DNA of 64,000 nucleotides. Source: Alentia gelatinosa. Its lineage: Eukaryota > Annelida > Polychaeta > Phyllodocida > Polynoidae. The DNA is taken from NCBI GenBank assembly GCA_950022655.1, contig OX465580.1:122371016-122435015 (forward strand). Direction: 5' to 3'. Positions 36,156 to 48,092 of the stretch are shown in pieces. Below the pieces are notes generated by a model, which was not told the origin of the DNA, ran no database searches, and worked only from the letters and a program-made list of their open reading frames with translations. Made by a program: the position numbers and the translations under genes. Position 1 is the stretch's first letter, and every line of letters begins with the position of its first letter.

Positions 36156-37299
36156 CTGTATTTAACTAGATGATTAAAGGCTGTAATTCTTTAATTTAGC
36201 ACCACCTAACGAATTTCAGCCGTAAAAGGCTTGCTCACATATAGTTTCTAAAACAGGAACGACCCCATATTACCAACATAGTAATGCTCATATATCCAAA
36301 TGTTTTTAGTATTTGTCATAGGAAAGATGATAGACGAGTGTGACAAGCAGTTCAGGTTATGTCGCAGACGGTTAAATGTTTATCCCTGTGGTACACCGGT
36401 AATACTTCCGGCTTTTTACTATTGTCCTGAGAGTGTGTTTCTCACCTTGTGGACACAAAGACACCAAGTAAGATTTCTTATAAATAATGATAAGGGGACT
36501 TTTGGTGTCGGAAGTATCCACTTAGTGCAATGCTTTAAAGTCCTTGAATAACCATAAAGATCTCAATGTGAAGGGCAGAAAACTAACGATTTGAAAAGTA
36601 ATAACAAAACAAAGGCCGTAAAGGAAAAGTGAAATTTGCAAGTGTCTCCCTTTTTGTAGGAGCCAATGATTTCCTGTCTGAAATTAATAGAGCTTTTATG
36701 TTGGCCAGTTCCACTGGTCACATGGCACCTGGTCCTGACCGCAAAGTCATTTCCATTATTTATCTGTCAATTTCTGAAGTTCATTTTCCAAAAAGCACCA
36801 TGATGAATAAAGGCCTGGATAAGGAAGGGCAGAATTGTACACAACCTCATACCTGTATCGCCGATTAATAATCCCCTGACATCTGACATCTGACATCTCC
36901 TGAGGTCAGTCCTAACAACACCACGGATATATCCCCCTCACAGTCTCACAACGGTCGGCTTTCAACGGTAAAAATCCTAACAGTCTGCTCAACCGAGGCA
37001 GTCAATGATACGATCGGATGTCCTTCCGTTTTTTGTTTTTTCGGGTAATAACGATATTTTACAGAATTAATTTTGAAACCTTAGTTTTTTGTTCAAACTC
37101 TGATTACAGTTTGTTTGATGTCATCCTTTCTGTAAAATAACATAAGCAGGTACCCTTGTATTGCAGGCGATAAGATGTTTGAAACGCCTGTAGAGCATTT
37201 ATTCAGGAATGGAGAGAAATGAATGTATATTAGCATCATATTCATACAGATGTGTGTCCTTAGAGGGTCACACCTCGTATAATAGAGGGAAACTATGAT
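36156..37299. other. Unassigned stretch
   Basis: Two plus-strand open frames of about 80 codons (36300-36551, from an ATG; 36629-36868) do not resemble any family I know. A short 'ctgacat' triplet repeat lies at 36875-36896. Confidence 0.35.
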
Positions 37300-37417
37300 A
37301 GTTCAGGGTCAGAGCTCGTATCCCATCGAGTTTGAATCACGCAGTAATTCAGAAGGCGAAGCTGCGTGGTTTACAGAGCGATTCATACGAGATGGGTTCG
37401 AGCTCTGACCCTAAACT
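37300..37417. repeat. Foldback element, about 118 bp
   Basis: GTTCAGGGTCAGAGCTCGTA on the left pairs with 'cgagctctgaccctaaac' on the right. Inner arms 'cccatcgagtttgaatc' and 'gattcatacgagatggg' also pair. The apex contains 'ggcgaagctgcg'. Confidence 0.8.
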
Positions 37418-37550
37418 TGAACAGGTTTCTGAATCTATCTCACCCTTCACATTACGAATACCCTAAATATCTCATGGGTGTTGGATACGAGTTTCCAATG
37501 TTAAGTCTATAGAGAAAAAATTCCAGGGGTAAGATAAACGTGGATTACCT

Positions 37551-37925
37551 ATAGGGGACAGAGCCATCGTTAGTTCAGGAAACAGTCGCTAGGTGGTCGG
37601 GGGACAGAACCTGCATTCTGGCTCTTTGTTCTTACCAAATTCAACTGCCTTTCAATGTTTTACCATAATTCTGTTGACTCTCTACACCCATCCCAGAGCA
37701 GGAAGATATAATGATAAAACCCAGGACATGATGTTTTTCACGTGCAACACTCTATATAAATATGTGAGGAAGGCTAGAGTTGTGACATTTCCTAATCATC
37801 ACTCACTTCTTTTGCACCTCCATTAGAGAAGAACACCTACTTTTTCACCTCCATTAGTGAAGAACACCTTTTCGGGGGGCGTCATGGCAGCCTCCATGGA
37901 TCATAGGCTATATGCCGTATAGTCA
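37551..37925 (+). repeat. About 375-bp dispersed repeat G, copy 1
   Basis: The same sequence is present in reverse orientation at 47407-47781 (roughly 85% identity by eye). It runs from 'cctataggggacagagcc' to 'ctatatgccgtat'. A 77-codon open frame with a GTG first codon exists in both, but the two translations differ at about 18 of 77 positions, so there is no sign of protein constraint. Terminal inverted repeats were not found; the family is not recognised. Confidence 0.8.
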
Positions 37926-38404
37926 AGTGTTCAACTTGGTTGAGCTAACACCTCATTCAGTTCTCCTGTGTTCAGGCTTGTGTGACCCTCCTCCATCCCG
38001 TCCAAAACGGGCCGGCTACTCTCCTTCCTCTCTGGAGAACACCACCATCTTTCATTGCCGCGGACCGACATGGTGAACTGTAGGTCTCATTTATTGTGGA
38101 CGTATGCGGACGCATATATATGTTGCTATGCGTTTCAGGTCAACACCGCTGATCCCTGTGTGCAAACTCCCACGCAAGTCAACGTCTTCGCCTGCTCGGT
38201 ATATATGTTATGTCCAGGATATTCGGTTACTATAACTTCAAGCTTTTGATTTCGATGTAATAACAGAAATCATATTTTTTTGCTACGGTACTGCAACCAA
38301 ATACTGTATCTGAAAAACTCAACTTATTCGGGAGATGCTTTACTCTAAATGAAAAGAAATAATGAAAATTAATGATTTGCCCCGAACTGTACACCAAAAG
38401 TTTG
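37926..38404. other. Unassigned stretch
   Basis: No recognised gene or repeat. Confidence 0.4.
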
Positions 38405-38495
38405 TGATGTGTTTTTTTTGTTTTTGTTTTTTTTATTCAAGTAAATTAGACATAGTACAATCGCCCCAAGGCGTTCTTCCTCATACAAGTCAGGT
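38405..38495 (-). mobile_element. LINE-like 3' tail, copy 2
   Basis: On the minus strand this reads GAGGAAGAACGCCTTGGGGC, then 'gattgtactatgtc', then TTGAATAAAAAAAAC. It matches the plus-strand tail at 32068. The upstream body (plus-strand coordinates above 38495) does not encode a recognisable domain. Confidence 0.6.
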
Positions 38496-38905
38496 AATCA
38501 AACACATGTGTTAGCAACGGTAGGCTAGGGTGTCTCAGAATTGAAGAAATAGTAAGATTTTTACAGTGGCTAACCAATTCCATTCTTTCAGGTCAACAAG
38601 AGATGTTCTTGTTTACTTAGAAGCGATGACTTGTTGCTTGCATCAATCTTGTTTCATACTCTCTAGATGAATCCTCAAACACCCTGAACCACTTACCGCC
38701 GGTCTTCCCGAAATAACCCGACGCCAAATACATATCTTGTGCAGTCTTATGAATATCCCAGCAATTCATAAAATCAACCTTCAGACATCGTTCGCGCAAA
38801 CCTAAAGGGCCTGTTCCATCTGGCAGAATTATCAGCCAAAATATGATTCTGAGAGTGTCTGATTTACTATTCGAGTATCCTCGGTGTAATGGAACACAGT
38901 GACCT

Positions 38906-39203
38906 GGGACCTGTTTCAGTAGTTTCATGACATGTCTAAATGGCGTCTGTGACACCATACGGACAGATCACAAGACTGCAATCTATGACACACGGAATAT
39001 CACTCACTTCCCGCAGGAATTAAGTAATGAAACTTTAACACGAGTAGGAGATACATATAACCTATAATCGTTCCATATATGAAGAAGATTGGTTGCTCCG
39101 ACCCACTGATATTTGCTAGACTTTTTCGCTGCTGCTTGCACTGTTGGTGCCGCTGTTGATGTCTGTCTAGGCCTAATGTCACGAAACTACTGAAACAGGT
39201 CCC
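38906..39203. repeat. MITE B copy 2 (298 bp)
   Basis: TIRs GGGACCTGTTTCAGTAGTTT and CTACTGAAACAGGTCCC. Nearly collinear with the copy at 33182, with 'gttccatatatgaagaagattgg' in place of 'gttccaaatattaag…'. Length differs by one base. Confidence 0.85.
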
Positions 39204-39491
39204 TGGTGAGGTCAGTGCCGTCGGCCGCCAACGGCTGCTGTCGGGTGCCTTGTTTCATATGTCCGACGTAAGCCGATCCTAGAACACCCGTTTTCCACTA
39301 GGCTTTTTACTGGTGGTGCCTTCTGCTGCCCAATGCCTATCTTGTGACCTTGACCTCTTGTCTGTTTACTCAGAGTGATTATACGAAGGTAGGCGGTGTA
39401 TTGAGACAAATAAAGGTTGTATCTCATGGTTATTTTGAAGAGGAATACGAACTGTAACTGTAACTATATTATATTACATTCTGCAGGACGA

Positions 39492-39800
39492 GGGACCTGT
39501 TTCACTAGTTTTGTGACATATCTGTGACACCACATAGACATTGGGGTTGTCTAGTTTCGTGACAACACAAGTAGCTGCCTTTAGGAAAAAACAGACCCCA
39601 AACATAAGAATTAGACAAATCTACAAATCATAGATCTGTTTCATTAGTTTCGTTACTAAAGTGTTAGGCAGACATGAAAAGCGGCACCAACAGTGCAAGC
39701 AAGAACGGACAAAACAGAGTCTAATATCTAGTTCTTATGAAACCGGACACACCATCTAGATGCCATCTAGACATATCACGAAACTAGTACAACAGGTCCC
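39492..39800. repeat. MITE B copy 3 (309 bp, inverted relative to 49138)
   Basis: TIRs GGGACCTGTTTCACTAGTTT and AACTAGTACAACAGGTCCC. The interior 'gacattggggttgtctag' is the reverse complement of the segment near the right end of the copy at 49138, so these two form one subfamily and 33182/38906 another. Confidence 0.85.
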
Positions 39801-40190
39801 AGAACTGCCGACTTGGGATTGAGATGGGGGGGAAGTCAGAGATTTCTAACATTGTCGGGCACTATCGGCTGGGTTTCAGAATTAAAACAGATGCTGCCAG
39901 GGTGGTAATTTTCGTGTTGGTTTCACCAGAAGGAACCAGAAACTGGCAAAAGATGGTTGCCGACGAAGCCCGAACCAGCCAGACAGTACAAAATGCACAA
40001 TCGTCCTGATGGAACAGGCCCTTAGGGCACTAAAAAAAACCAACTTGTTTCTCATCACCGCGCGCATTACAAAAAAACGATTTTAGATTTTCTTTTTTTA
40101 ATAGATGAACCTTGATAGAAATTATGAAAGGTATGTGTATTTAGTATCAAATTAAAGCTCCTGATGTCAGGGATGCATTAAATGTATAGC
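39801..40190. other. Unassigned, with one possible TIR-element end
   Basis: 'gatggaacaggcccttag' (about 40008-40025) is the inverse of 'aaagggcctgttccatct' at about 38804-38821. They may be the two ends of one roughly 1.2-kb element into which MITE B copies inserted. Confidence 0.35.
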
Positions 40191-40286
40191 CAGTAAAAAT
40201 CTGGTAACCCTGCGTAAGCAGACACCCCGTGTAAGCAGCCACTTTGGCCTAGATCAGAGGGTGACTGCTTATGCGGGGTTTTACTG
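40191..40286. repeat. About 96-bp TIR element, pogo/Tigger-like ends
   Basis: CAGTAAAACCCCGCATAAGC (right end, read inward) faces CAGTAAAAATCTGGTAACCC…GTAAGCAG on the left, followed outside by TA on the right. The CAGT(A)AAACC termini resemble pogo/Tigger-type transposon ends. No transposase. Confidence 0.6.
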
Positions 40287-40508
40287 TATGCCTGGCATCT
40301 TTGATATAGCAAAAAAAAGCAAAAAAAAAGCACCCTCGTCATATTTTTCATGGCTTGGTGAAGAGAAACAAGTTTTTTTAGTGGCCTTAAGCTAGGGCTA
40401 GGACGAAGGTTCTCTGCTGGTGCGCTATCAAAGATATAGACACGTTTTGCCCGTCCGTCTTTTACCATTTTGGAATCGTCTTAAAATAGGTATTTATAGA
40501 GAATAAAC

Positions 40509-40566
40509 ATTAACGGGAAATACGGAAAGAGGCGTTTACGCCAAGTTCCGTATTCACCGTTAATAT
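40509..40566. repeat. Short foldback hairpin
   Basis: Arms ATTAACGGGAAATACGGA and TCCGTATTCACCGTTAAT, with a second small stem GGCGTTTACGCC in the apex. Further AT-rich inverted pieces (about 40590-40920, 'tatatttattatatacc' / 'gggtatataataa') suggest it is the core of a larger decayed element. Confidence 0.75.
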
Positions 40567-43500
40567 TTTGTAGCATGTACGAGCATGGTGGGGCGTTCTA
40601 TATTTATTATATACCTGTTAATGTTGAAATTTGACTAAAACTTACTGTAAATACAAGAATTACGTCGAATTTGTAAATCCACCAATAGCGCAACGTCGTC
40701 AGTACACTCTTATATGGGTATAACAGTGTACTGTTCAATTATGAACAATGTGTTCAATTCACATAGCAACGTGCATCAATGTGTTGAGTATACATAGCAA
40801 CGTTCGTTCAATGTGTTCAGTACACTGCTATACGGAACCCGGTGCAGTATAATATTTATACATTATATGGCGAAACGGTGGATATTTACGATATACACGT
40901 CATGGGTATATAATAAAAGGCCTCCTCACCTAACCACGTTTCCCAATACAGATATACAAGTCTCGATCATGGGGTTGCCTGCCCCACAGTAATACATGAG
41001 ATCAAGTCTAATCACACGTACTTGAAATAATGTCTGATTAGTCGTGAGGGGAAAAAAGCCAGGACATCGTCAGATGGAATTTGAACAGGAATTGGGTCTA
41101 GTTTGACTCATGCATAATTCATGAGATGAGGTTTAATTATCGAGCTAACAAATGCCTTTGCTCTATTGGGCCTCAGTTCAGGTTCTGGTAAGAGACCCCC
41201 GCAACCCTTTATTGATTAGGCGCTCCATCTACTCAGTGTTAATTTGCTTAATGGCAAACTGTTAACGGTAAACAAATGCACTATAGCTAAGTCGCTGATT
41301 AAGTTTCTAATTTAGTCACCAACCCAACAAAGCTTAGGACCAAATGAGACAGGGACAATTATTAATTTGTGAGATGTATGCACATTAGCTCCGAGGCTGG
41401 AGGTAAATCATATACCATTCACAGCATAGCTATGATTCTATTGTGAGGTCAGAAAAAATCGTGGCAGTGGAACAGGGTTCTGCGACTGGCTTTAAGATAC
41501 CTCACCATTGCAAACCGATAAGCTTCAATTGAAAACGCCAATTGTAGAGCTACTTATAAAATCCAACATGTTGAATTTTTCGTAGCCTATATCTATCGTA
41601 GGCTATTACAAAGGATTTAACGGAAAGATGTCTCTTGCGGGTGAAATACATAGCAGAATATTATGAAATTCTGGAATTAGGTATACCACATATAGATATA
41701 TAATCGGTGTACATATGGTATAATTTAATTGAGCTTGAAGGTCTGAACATTTTCTTCATATCACAGTTATATTTTTCTATCACAGTAATATTTTTCAATT
41801 TGATTGTCTTAGTGTCATAATATGTTGTAAATACCTCGAAAAGATTAATCAGATCCATTCAATATTTCCAAAATGCAGTTCTGAACGAAAAGAGTTTAAA
41901 AAAGGTGAGGTTTGAATCAAACCTATAATTAGCCTTATCTTATATCACATGTTCTACTTTTTAAATATATGTTTGGCCTTTTGCACGTATTTTTCTGGTG
42001 AGGCTGAGAGGTCAGTTTTGATGAAGAGATTGTCTCAGAGATACTGTTGATCGTGTCAGATATACACTTGAATACATTCCATATCATACTTTTCAGGGAT
42101 ATTGAAGGTTTCATTCCATACTCCGACGATACTTTTATAAAACATACTTCGTACTTCCTGTTATCTTTGGATAGAAAGAAGTAGATCAAAATTATCTCCA
42201 AAGTAAGTTTTCTTTCTAGGAAGAAAAGTTCAAGTTCAACCCTCATTTATTACTTCTTTGACCCAGCGTATTCGTGAGTAGTAAATTCAGTAATTTCATC
42301 ACATGCACACAGCATTTATAAAATTGAAAATATATGCAATTATGAATATATTCAATAATTGATATTATATTGTACATAGCTCTTCCATTGCGTTGAGCGA
42401 AAGCATAGGTGACGGAAAGTGGAATACACAAATTGGTAAGGAATATATGATTTTATTTATCAATACATTAGGCAATATTACCGTGGGTGAAACTTCAGAA
42501 AGTTATTTAATACATTGCACACCGGGAAATCATAACACGAATTATATGCATGAAACTTTAACAAAGAGAACTTGCATGTGGCCAAACTATAGAAGGCATT
42601 ATAAAGACACATTCCTATAGCTATGTTTTGAATAGAACTAAAGATGCCTCAAAGGACTCTTCATTTCAAGAATTGAATTTCAAGATCTCCGGAGGGCTGA
42701 AATCCTATGAGTACAAGTCCTATTGTTTAAGGAATATTCCTAGCAGAGGATAAGTTTGGAAAAGTCTAAAGGTCAATTTTGATTTCCCAGGAGAGAGGTA
42801 GCTTATAAGGAACCATGGCCTCCTTTAAATGCTACCAAGTGAAATTCCTTCTATCGTTAATACTGCACCTTCGTTGCCCAGAGCAAAACATTTCCCACCA
42901 GGTTGTAACTTATTCAATGAAAATTCTTCATCACAACCCCAGCTTTCTTGCGATCTCATTTACATTCAAATTCATGGCGTTGTCTCAGCAGTGAAGCGAA
43001 TCGAGCTGTCAGCTTCTAATTCTGGGAAAAGAAGTAATGTAGGAAATGATACATAGCTTCATTTTATGGGCGCCATCCATCTGTATACTATGATGTGAAA
43101 TTCAGAATTTTACATGCTAATTAATTTTCTAGATATTCAATTATAGATGATTCAAGTTTTTTACAATTGCGTTAAGGCAATTCCCAGTATTCGAGACCAG
43201 ATGTGCCGGTGTTCCACAAGAGAATGCGTTCCATTATGCCTTGTGTTCTGCTCCTAATGATCAAACTGGAACGACATCTATTCTGCGGAGGGAATTAATC
43301 ATCTTACTTTGTATATCTAGATATTCCAAGAACTGATTCTATAAGATTTATTATCGATATACCATTAAACCTATCAATTGTAAATGTATTCACATGGAAG
43401 GGAAGAAGATAAATTGTGATATTGTCAAATCTTAAAGATAATTCTAAAACCTTCGAATTTTATAATGATACATATTCACCCAGATTATTCTAATCGTTGT

Positions 43501-44108
43501 AAATACTAAAATATACTGACTTGGACTGAAGCTAATCAGTCGTCTTTTGGGAAGTTCACATTATATATGATGTCGGAATGAAAGGTTTAAGATGCTATTC
43601 AATGCCCCAACAAGGGTTCCAGCTGTGGTATGCTGACATTATTATGAAGGCAGAGAAAAGAAAAAGAGAACAGCGCAGGGAAAAGTTCTCTCTCTGGCAG
43701 TAAGTAGGATGGAGGATCCTGAAGAAGGGTGCAGATCTGAGCCCAATGACCGGAGTGGTAGGAAGTGGTATCGACTGACATAATGTAGTAGACAGGATGA
43801 CAGACTGGTATGGCCATCAATGGCACTCTCTGCATGCTGTAGTGTGAATATGACACGTGTCTGACGAGCGTGCATATTTGTCTGGCCATATATGCACACC
43901 ATGTTGTTCCACACTCGGACAGCGAACCTGAGAAGTGGGTCCCACTTCTGCCAGGCCATATATATATAGAACGTGGGCAACTGGGCTGTTGAGATGATAT
44001 ATTCTATTATTCTAGAATAAGTATTGTCCTAATGTTAAATTTCTGCAATATTGATAGTATCTTTTGTTTTTAATTTCGACTTAAGAATTTTCCCGTATTC
44101 TATACAGA

Positions 44109-44112
<4 letters not shown>
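40567..44112. other. Long unassigned stretch
   Basis: Around 40700-40850 'gtgttca' / 'catagcaacgt' units repeat loosely. The rest is AT-rich with only short ORFs. The opposite-strand frames near 43599-43980 have no family similarity. Confidence 0.4.

Positions 44113-44167
<55 letters not shown>
44113..44167. repeat. (TA)n microsatellite
   Basis: About 27 uninterrupted TA units. Confidence 0.97.
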
Positions 44168-44169
<2 letters not shown>

Positions 44170-44459
44170 CGAATTACTTTACAAATTACATGTTCATTAA
44201 CACCAAGGGGAAGTTATATCACCATCATATGATATCATAAGTCTCTGAACTTTCATTGTAAATATCAACACTTTCCTTGATGACGATCTAATCATTTTCA
44301 TTTAAAACAAACCTCTATCGTTTAAATCACATCCAAACGCATCCCATCTGAAGAAGCACAAATGATCATCTTAATTTCAATTACAAGTTTCAGCAGGTCT
44401 TTATACTAAAAATAACCTTTCCCTTTTTTTTTCTTTTTTTTTGGCTGGACTGACGGTCA

Positions 44460-44835
44460 ATGAGCTGCTCAGGCGCGAGTTGATGGAGGCCTCAGGTTTC
44501 GTAGACGCTTTTCTATTTGTCGGCAGGGGGCACTCTGAAGACTGACAGCTACACCCGACACCACGTGGCTAAATGGAGTAGCCTGCCACTCCCGTTGTCT
44601 GCCGGCGCCATTTTTATATCACGTGACGGACGCTGTTTCTGCGGAGTCCTACTTCCGGCGGCTATCAGCTGCTCCATTACCTTGCCGCCCGATCGCCGAC
44701 TACGCGCCCGGAAATATGTGCGCCAAAGCAACGTCCTTCGTCTGCTTCGGAGAAATCTCCGGAAACGTGGGTGGTTGTCGGTGTTGGCCGACTTTGGATG
44801 GAGGGATTTGGTGAGAAATTAGCGCGACTGACAGA
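44460..44835 (+). promoter_or_regulatory. CpG-rich promoter-like segment with a possible first exon
   Basis: A sharp CpG/G+C rise carries several housekeeping-type sites: a YY1-like GCGCCATTTTT (about 44605), a CACGTG-like ATCACGTGAC (about 44618), ETS-type ACTTCCGG (about 44650) and TCCGGAAA (about 44757). A plus-strand ATG in context (44716) opens 32 codons and then meets GTGAGA, a donor-like sequence, at 44811. This could be a first exon, but no downstream exon was identified. A non-coding CpG island is the alternative. Confidence 0.35.
44520..44533 (+). promoter_or_regulatory. CTCF-like core motif
   Basis: TCGGCAGGGGGCAC fits the vertebrate CTCF core CCASYAGRKGGCRS at 12 of 14 positions, including the whole AGGGGGC block. 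It lies at the edge of the CpG-rich segment. Chance occurrence cannot be excluded. Confidence 0.3.
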
Positions 44836-45317
44836 GATAGAAAGGTGTACCGATGGAGGCAGGGATGCAGTAAGGGAGCGAGGCATCGAGAAGCAGACAC
44901 TTGCACTGATATGTGTATCTGTTCCGAATTGTGACTTAATGTAAACGTTTACCGTCGCAGGTCGAAAATCATGTATATTTATGTGAACCTCATTGCGTCA
45001 ATAAAGAATTTTTTTTTAAAAACAGAACGAGAAAGGTATCCTACCAAAAGGAGAAATAAGTATGATGAGAGAGTAAAGTGTAATTCGTATTGATGAACAC
45101 ATTTAGTATTCATAAATAGATTAAGAGAGTAAGCCGATCCCATTACCAGCTTCTGCAGGACAGTTGTTTTTCATGTTTACATCCCGATGCAAATATGGAT
45201 AAACCGTGTCTTTTGATGTTCCGGTATATATACACCCGTATTGTCCGCTGGCGTCTGCAATGTAACATACATGTTTTGTGATGCACTCGTGCAATTTCCG
45301 AAGTATATTTTATGATG

Positions 45318-45778
45318 TAAAGGGTGGCATCCACCAACCACGACACGGTTACAACAAGCCCCGACAAGAGAGTTCCAATCGGCACCTTGTCATAGCCTTG
45401 TCGTGTGAAGGGGCATCCGTTCTCTTTGTCGTGAGCCCTTGTCGCAGCCTGTCAGGAAGTGCACGCTCCACCTATATATTCTATCGTAGACCTCTACGAC
45501 AACCTCCCGACACGCCACGACATGCCACGACAAGGCTCCTGTTGTGGCAAAAATCGAACATGTTCGATTTTGTCGTAACCTTGTCGGAAGGCCCTTGACA
45601 ACCCCCCGACAATCTTGGTGTCGCAGCCTGTCGGGGCTTTGTCATAGCCTCTTGTCGGGAACTATGGTCCACCAACCATGACGAGGCTGCAACAGGCCTT
45701 CCAATCGTAGGCCTGTCGTGGACCTTGTCGGAAAGCCATTGTCGTAGCCTTGTCGTGGTTGGTGGACGCCCCCCTTAA
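45318..45778. repeat. MITE A-like element, diverged subfamily, nested (about 460 bp)
   Basis: Left end 'aaagggtggcatccaccaac' and right end 'gttggtggacgcccccctt' flanked by TAA/TTA echo the family A termini. The interior is built from repeated 'ccttgtcg', 'cgacaagg' and 'gtcgtagcc' units. A second left end ('ggtccaccaaccatgacgag') at about 45664 shows an internal copy or duplication. Confidence 0.65.
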
Positions 45779-46158
45779 ACGTTAGTGTGAACGCTATGTG
45801 GGGGACGTTAAATACCTGAAAGGACTCTCCTTGGACTGTCATATAACGATCCTAGGACTGTCATATATATGACGGTCCGCATTCGATAAATATGATTTAT
45901 CCTTTCAAAGCAAAGCCAGAAGGATAGAGAATTGAATTGTCCTTCCCCGCTGTAACTGACCCCTATATAATCAATGATTACATTTTAAAGGCGTTGTTCC
46001 ATATAGCTGAAAATAGGCCTGATATCTCGCTGGGCTTCTCCCTTGCCTCACATCGGGCTATCAAACGATGCGCACCAGTATAATTGAAGATTGAATTATC
46101 GAAATAAAGTTTAATTATAATCAACCCACAAACCTTAAGAGTATGGGGTGTCTGGACA

Positions 46159-46925
46159 TTAATGCCCCAGTCACACATGCGTAAAATTTAGCGTTTCTTC
46201 TACGTATTTGAATTGGTGGGGACCACGTCTTAGCTACGGATTTGGAACGTATCTGTTTGCTTTGCTTAATGTCCCAGTCACACTGGGCGCAAAAAATGGC
46301 GTTTCTTCTACGTATTTGAAAGGGTGCGAGTTCCGCGTATTTGGTACGCAAGTACAACGCATTTATATTTTAATACGCAATCCAGTCACACCGGCGTAAA
46401 TTCTGGCATATCTTTTACATTTTTCAACGTTTCTCAACGCTAATTTACGCATCTGTACGCATTGTGGTGTTTTACCACGTTCATTTACGCATTTAAAATG
46501 CGTAGAGATAAGTTTGAAAATTTTAAAACTCATTCTGACACCGCGTTTTTTCTGCGTTTTGTTTACGTTCGTTTACGCATTCCGACTTTCATTAACGCAT
46601 CTCCGCGTTTTCCTGCGCATCGCCGCGCATTTGTATTTTTCAAAATGCGTAGAAGAACGTAGATGTGCGTACACGGGAAAACGCCGTTTTTACGCCAGTG
46701 TGACCGGGGCATTAACGCTTTAGCACGCTTCTGAACGTTCGTCAACGCTTATTAACGCTTCTGTACATATTGTGGCGTTTTTCGGCGCATTCCCACTTTC
46801 CTTTATGTATCTCCTCGTTTTGCAGTGTTTTACGGCATATTTTTAGATTTCAAAATGTGTAGAAAGAAAGTAGACGTGCGTACACGGAAAACGCCATTTT
46901 TTACGCCAGTGTGACTGGGGTATTA
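46159..46925. repeat. Outer TIR element E (about 770 bp)
   Basis: TTAATGCCCCAGTCACAC at the left and 'gccagtgtgactggggtatta' at the right are terminal inverted repeats that include TTA(A). The interior is rich in TTACGCA/TGCGTAA-type units on both strands. A second complete pair of ends lies inside (46266-46715). Confidence 0.7.
46266..46715. repeat. Inner TIR element E (450 bp), nested
   Basis: Ends TTAATGTCCCAGTCACACTG and CCAGTGTGACCGGGGCATTAA. Same family as the surrounding element, so one copy inserted into, or duplicated within, another. The TTAA at both ends suggests a TTAA-type target preference. Confidence 0.75.
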
Positions 46926-47406
46926 GGCTCGTCACAGGCGGTTTACACACTGTATTTAAAGAACACTCCCTGAACAATTCATTAGCCCACACCGGGCTGG
47001 GGAACGGTACTTAAAAATGACAGGTAGGGTCCAAATACCTTGTGACCTCAGGGCTTCATGGGTTGATTATAATTAAACTTCATTTAAATAGTTTAATTTT
47101 CAATCAAACCCACATGGCAATCAGTGGTTAAAGAGGTTCGGAGGGTATTTAAACTCGCTCAATAATTTCCATCCAACCCCAAGGTTGGTTCAGTTAAAAT
47201 ATTCTCACAACCAGCTAAGGAAGGGGGTGTGATCTAAAGTCTTTAATTTCCAATCATTGTGATCACTGAATTATTTCTAATTAAAGCAACTCAGCACAAA
47301 GGTTATAGCTAATAACCTTTATTTCTTGGATATTACATCAACAAAAAACAAAAGGGAGCAGCAAAAACGTTTAGTAACAATACTCCTGTCATCAACCTAC
47401 CTATCA

Positions 47407-47781
47407 TATACGGCATATAGCCTATGATCCATGGGGGCTGCCATGACGCCCCCCGAGTAGGTCTTCTTCACTAAAGGAGGCGAAAAAGTAGCTGTTCTTC
47501 ACTAATGGAGGTGCATAAGAAGTGAGTGATAATTGGGAAATGTCGATTTTCTTGCCTTGCTCACATATGTAAATAAAGTGTACCATGTTAAAAACATCAT
47601 GTCCTGGGTTTTAGCATTATAATTTCCTGCTCTGGGATGGGTGTAGAGAGTCAAAGGAACCTTGGTAAAACATTGAAAGGCAGTTGAATTTCGTAAGAAC
47701 AAAGAGCCAGAATACAGGTTTTGTCCCCCGGCCACCTAGTGACTGTTTCATGAACTAACAATGGCTCTGTCCCCTATAGAA
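47407..47781 (-). repeat. About 375-bp dispersed repeat G, copy 2 (inverted)
   Basis: Reverse complement of 37551-37925, from 'catatacggcatatagcc' to 'ggctctgtcccctatag'. Its outer edge lies about 45 bp from a MITE A copy. Confidence 0.8.
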
Positions 47782-47825
47782 CCATTAAATGAAGAACCGT
47801 TGGCCCAGCTCCAGCTGGCGGAGCT

Positions 47826-48092
47826 TCAGGCCCAGCGTCCACCTACTACGATAGAAATTTTGACCTACCGATATGGCACCGATACAAAAAGTCAATATCG
47901 GAGACATATCGGGAAGGTGCAAAATCGTAGACATATATGTCTAGACATGCCAATCCACTATGCATTGTATGGGGTTTTTATCGCTGTCTAATCGCAGAGA
48001 CATGGTCAACTGCCCCGATATTAGGTGACCTTCGTGAGGTGAATCGTAGACCATATCGGAGCAATATCGTAGTAGGTGGACGCCGAGCCTTA
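47826..48092. repeat. MITE A copy 3 (267 bp)
   Basis: Ends AGGCCCAGCGTCCACCTACT and AGTAGGTGGACGCCGAGCCT followed by TA. The interior matches copies 1 and 2 ('atatggcaccgata', 'tatgtctagacatgcc'). Confidence 0.8.

Noticed and set aside
37593..37826. 77-residue protein shared with 47502-47735
   Set aside because: Both frames start at GTG, not ATG, and about 18 of 77 residues differ with no excess of silent changes, so it is a non-coding repeat.
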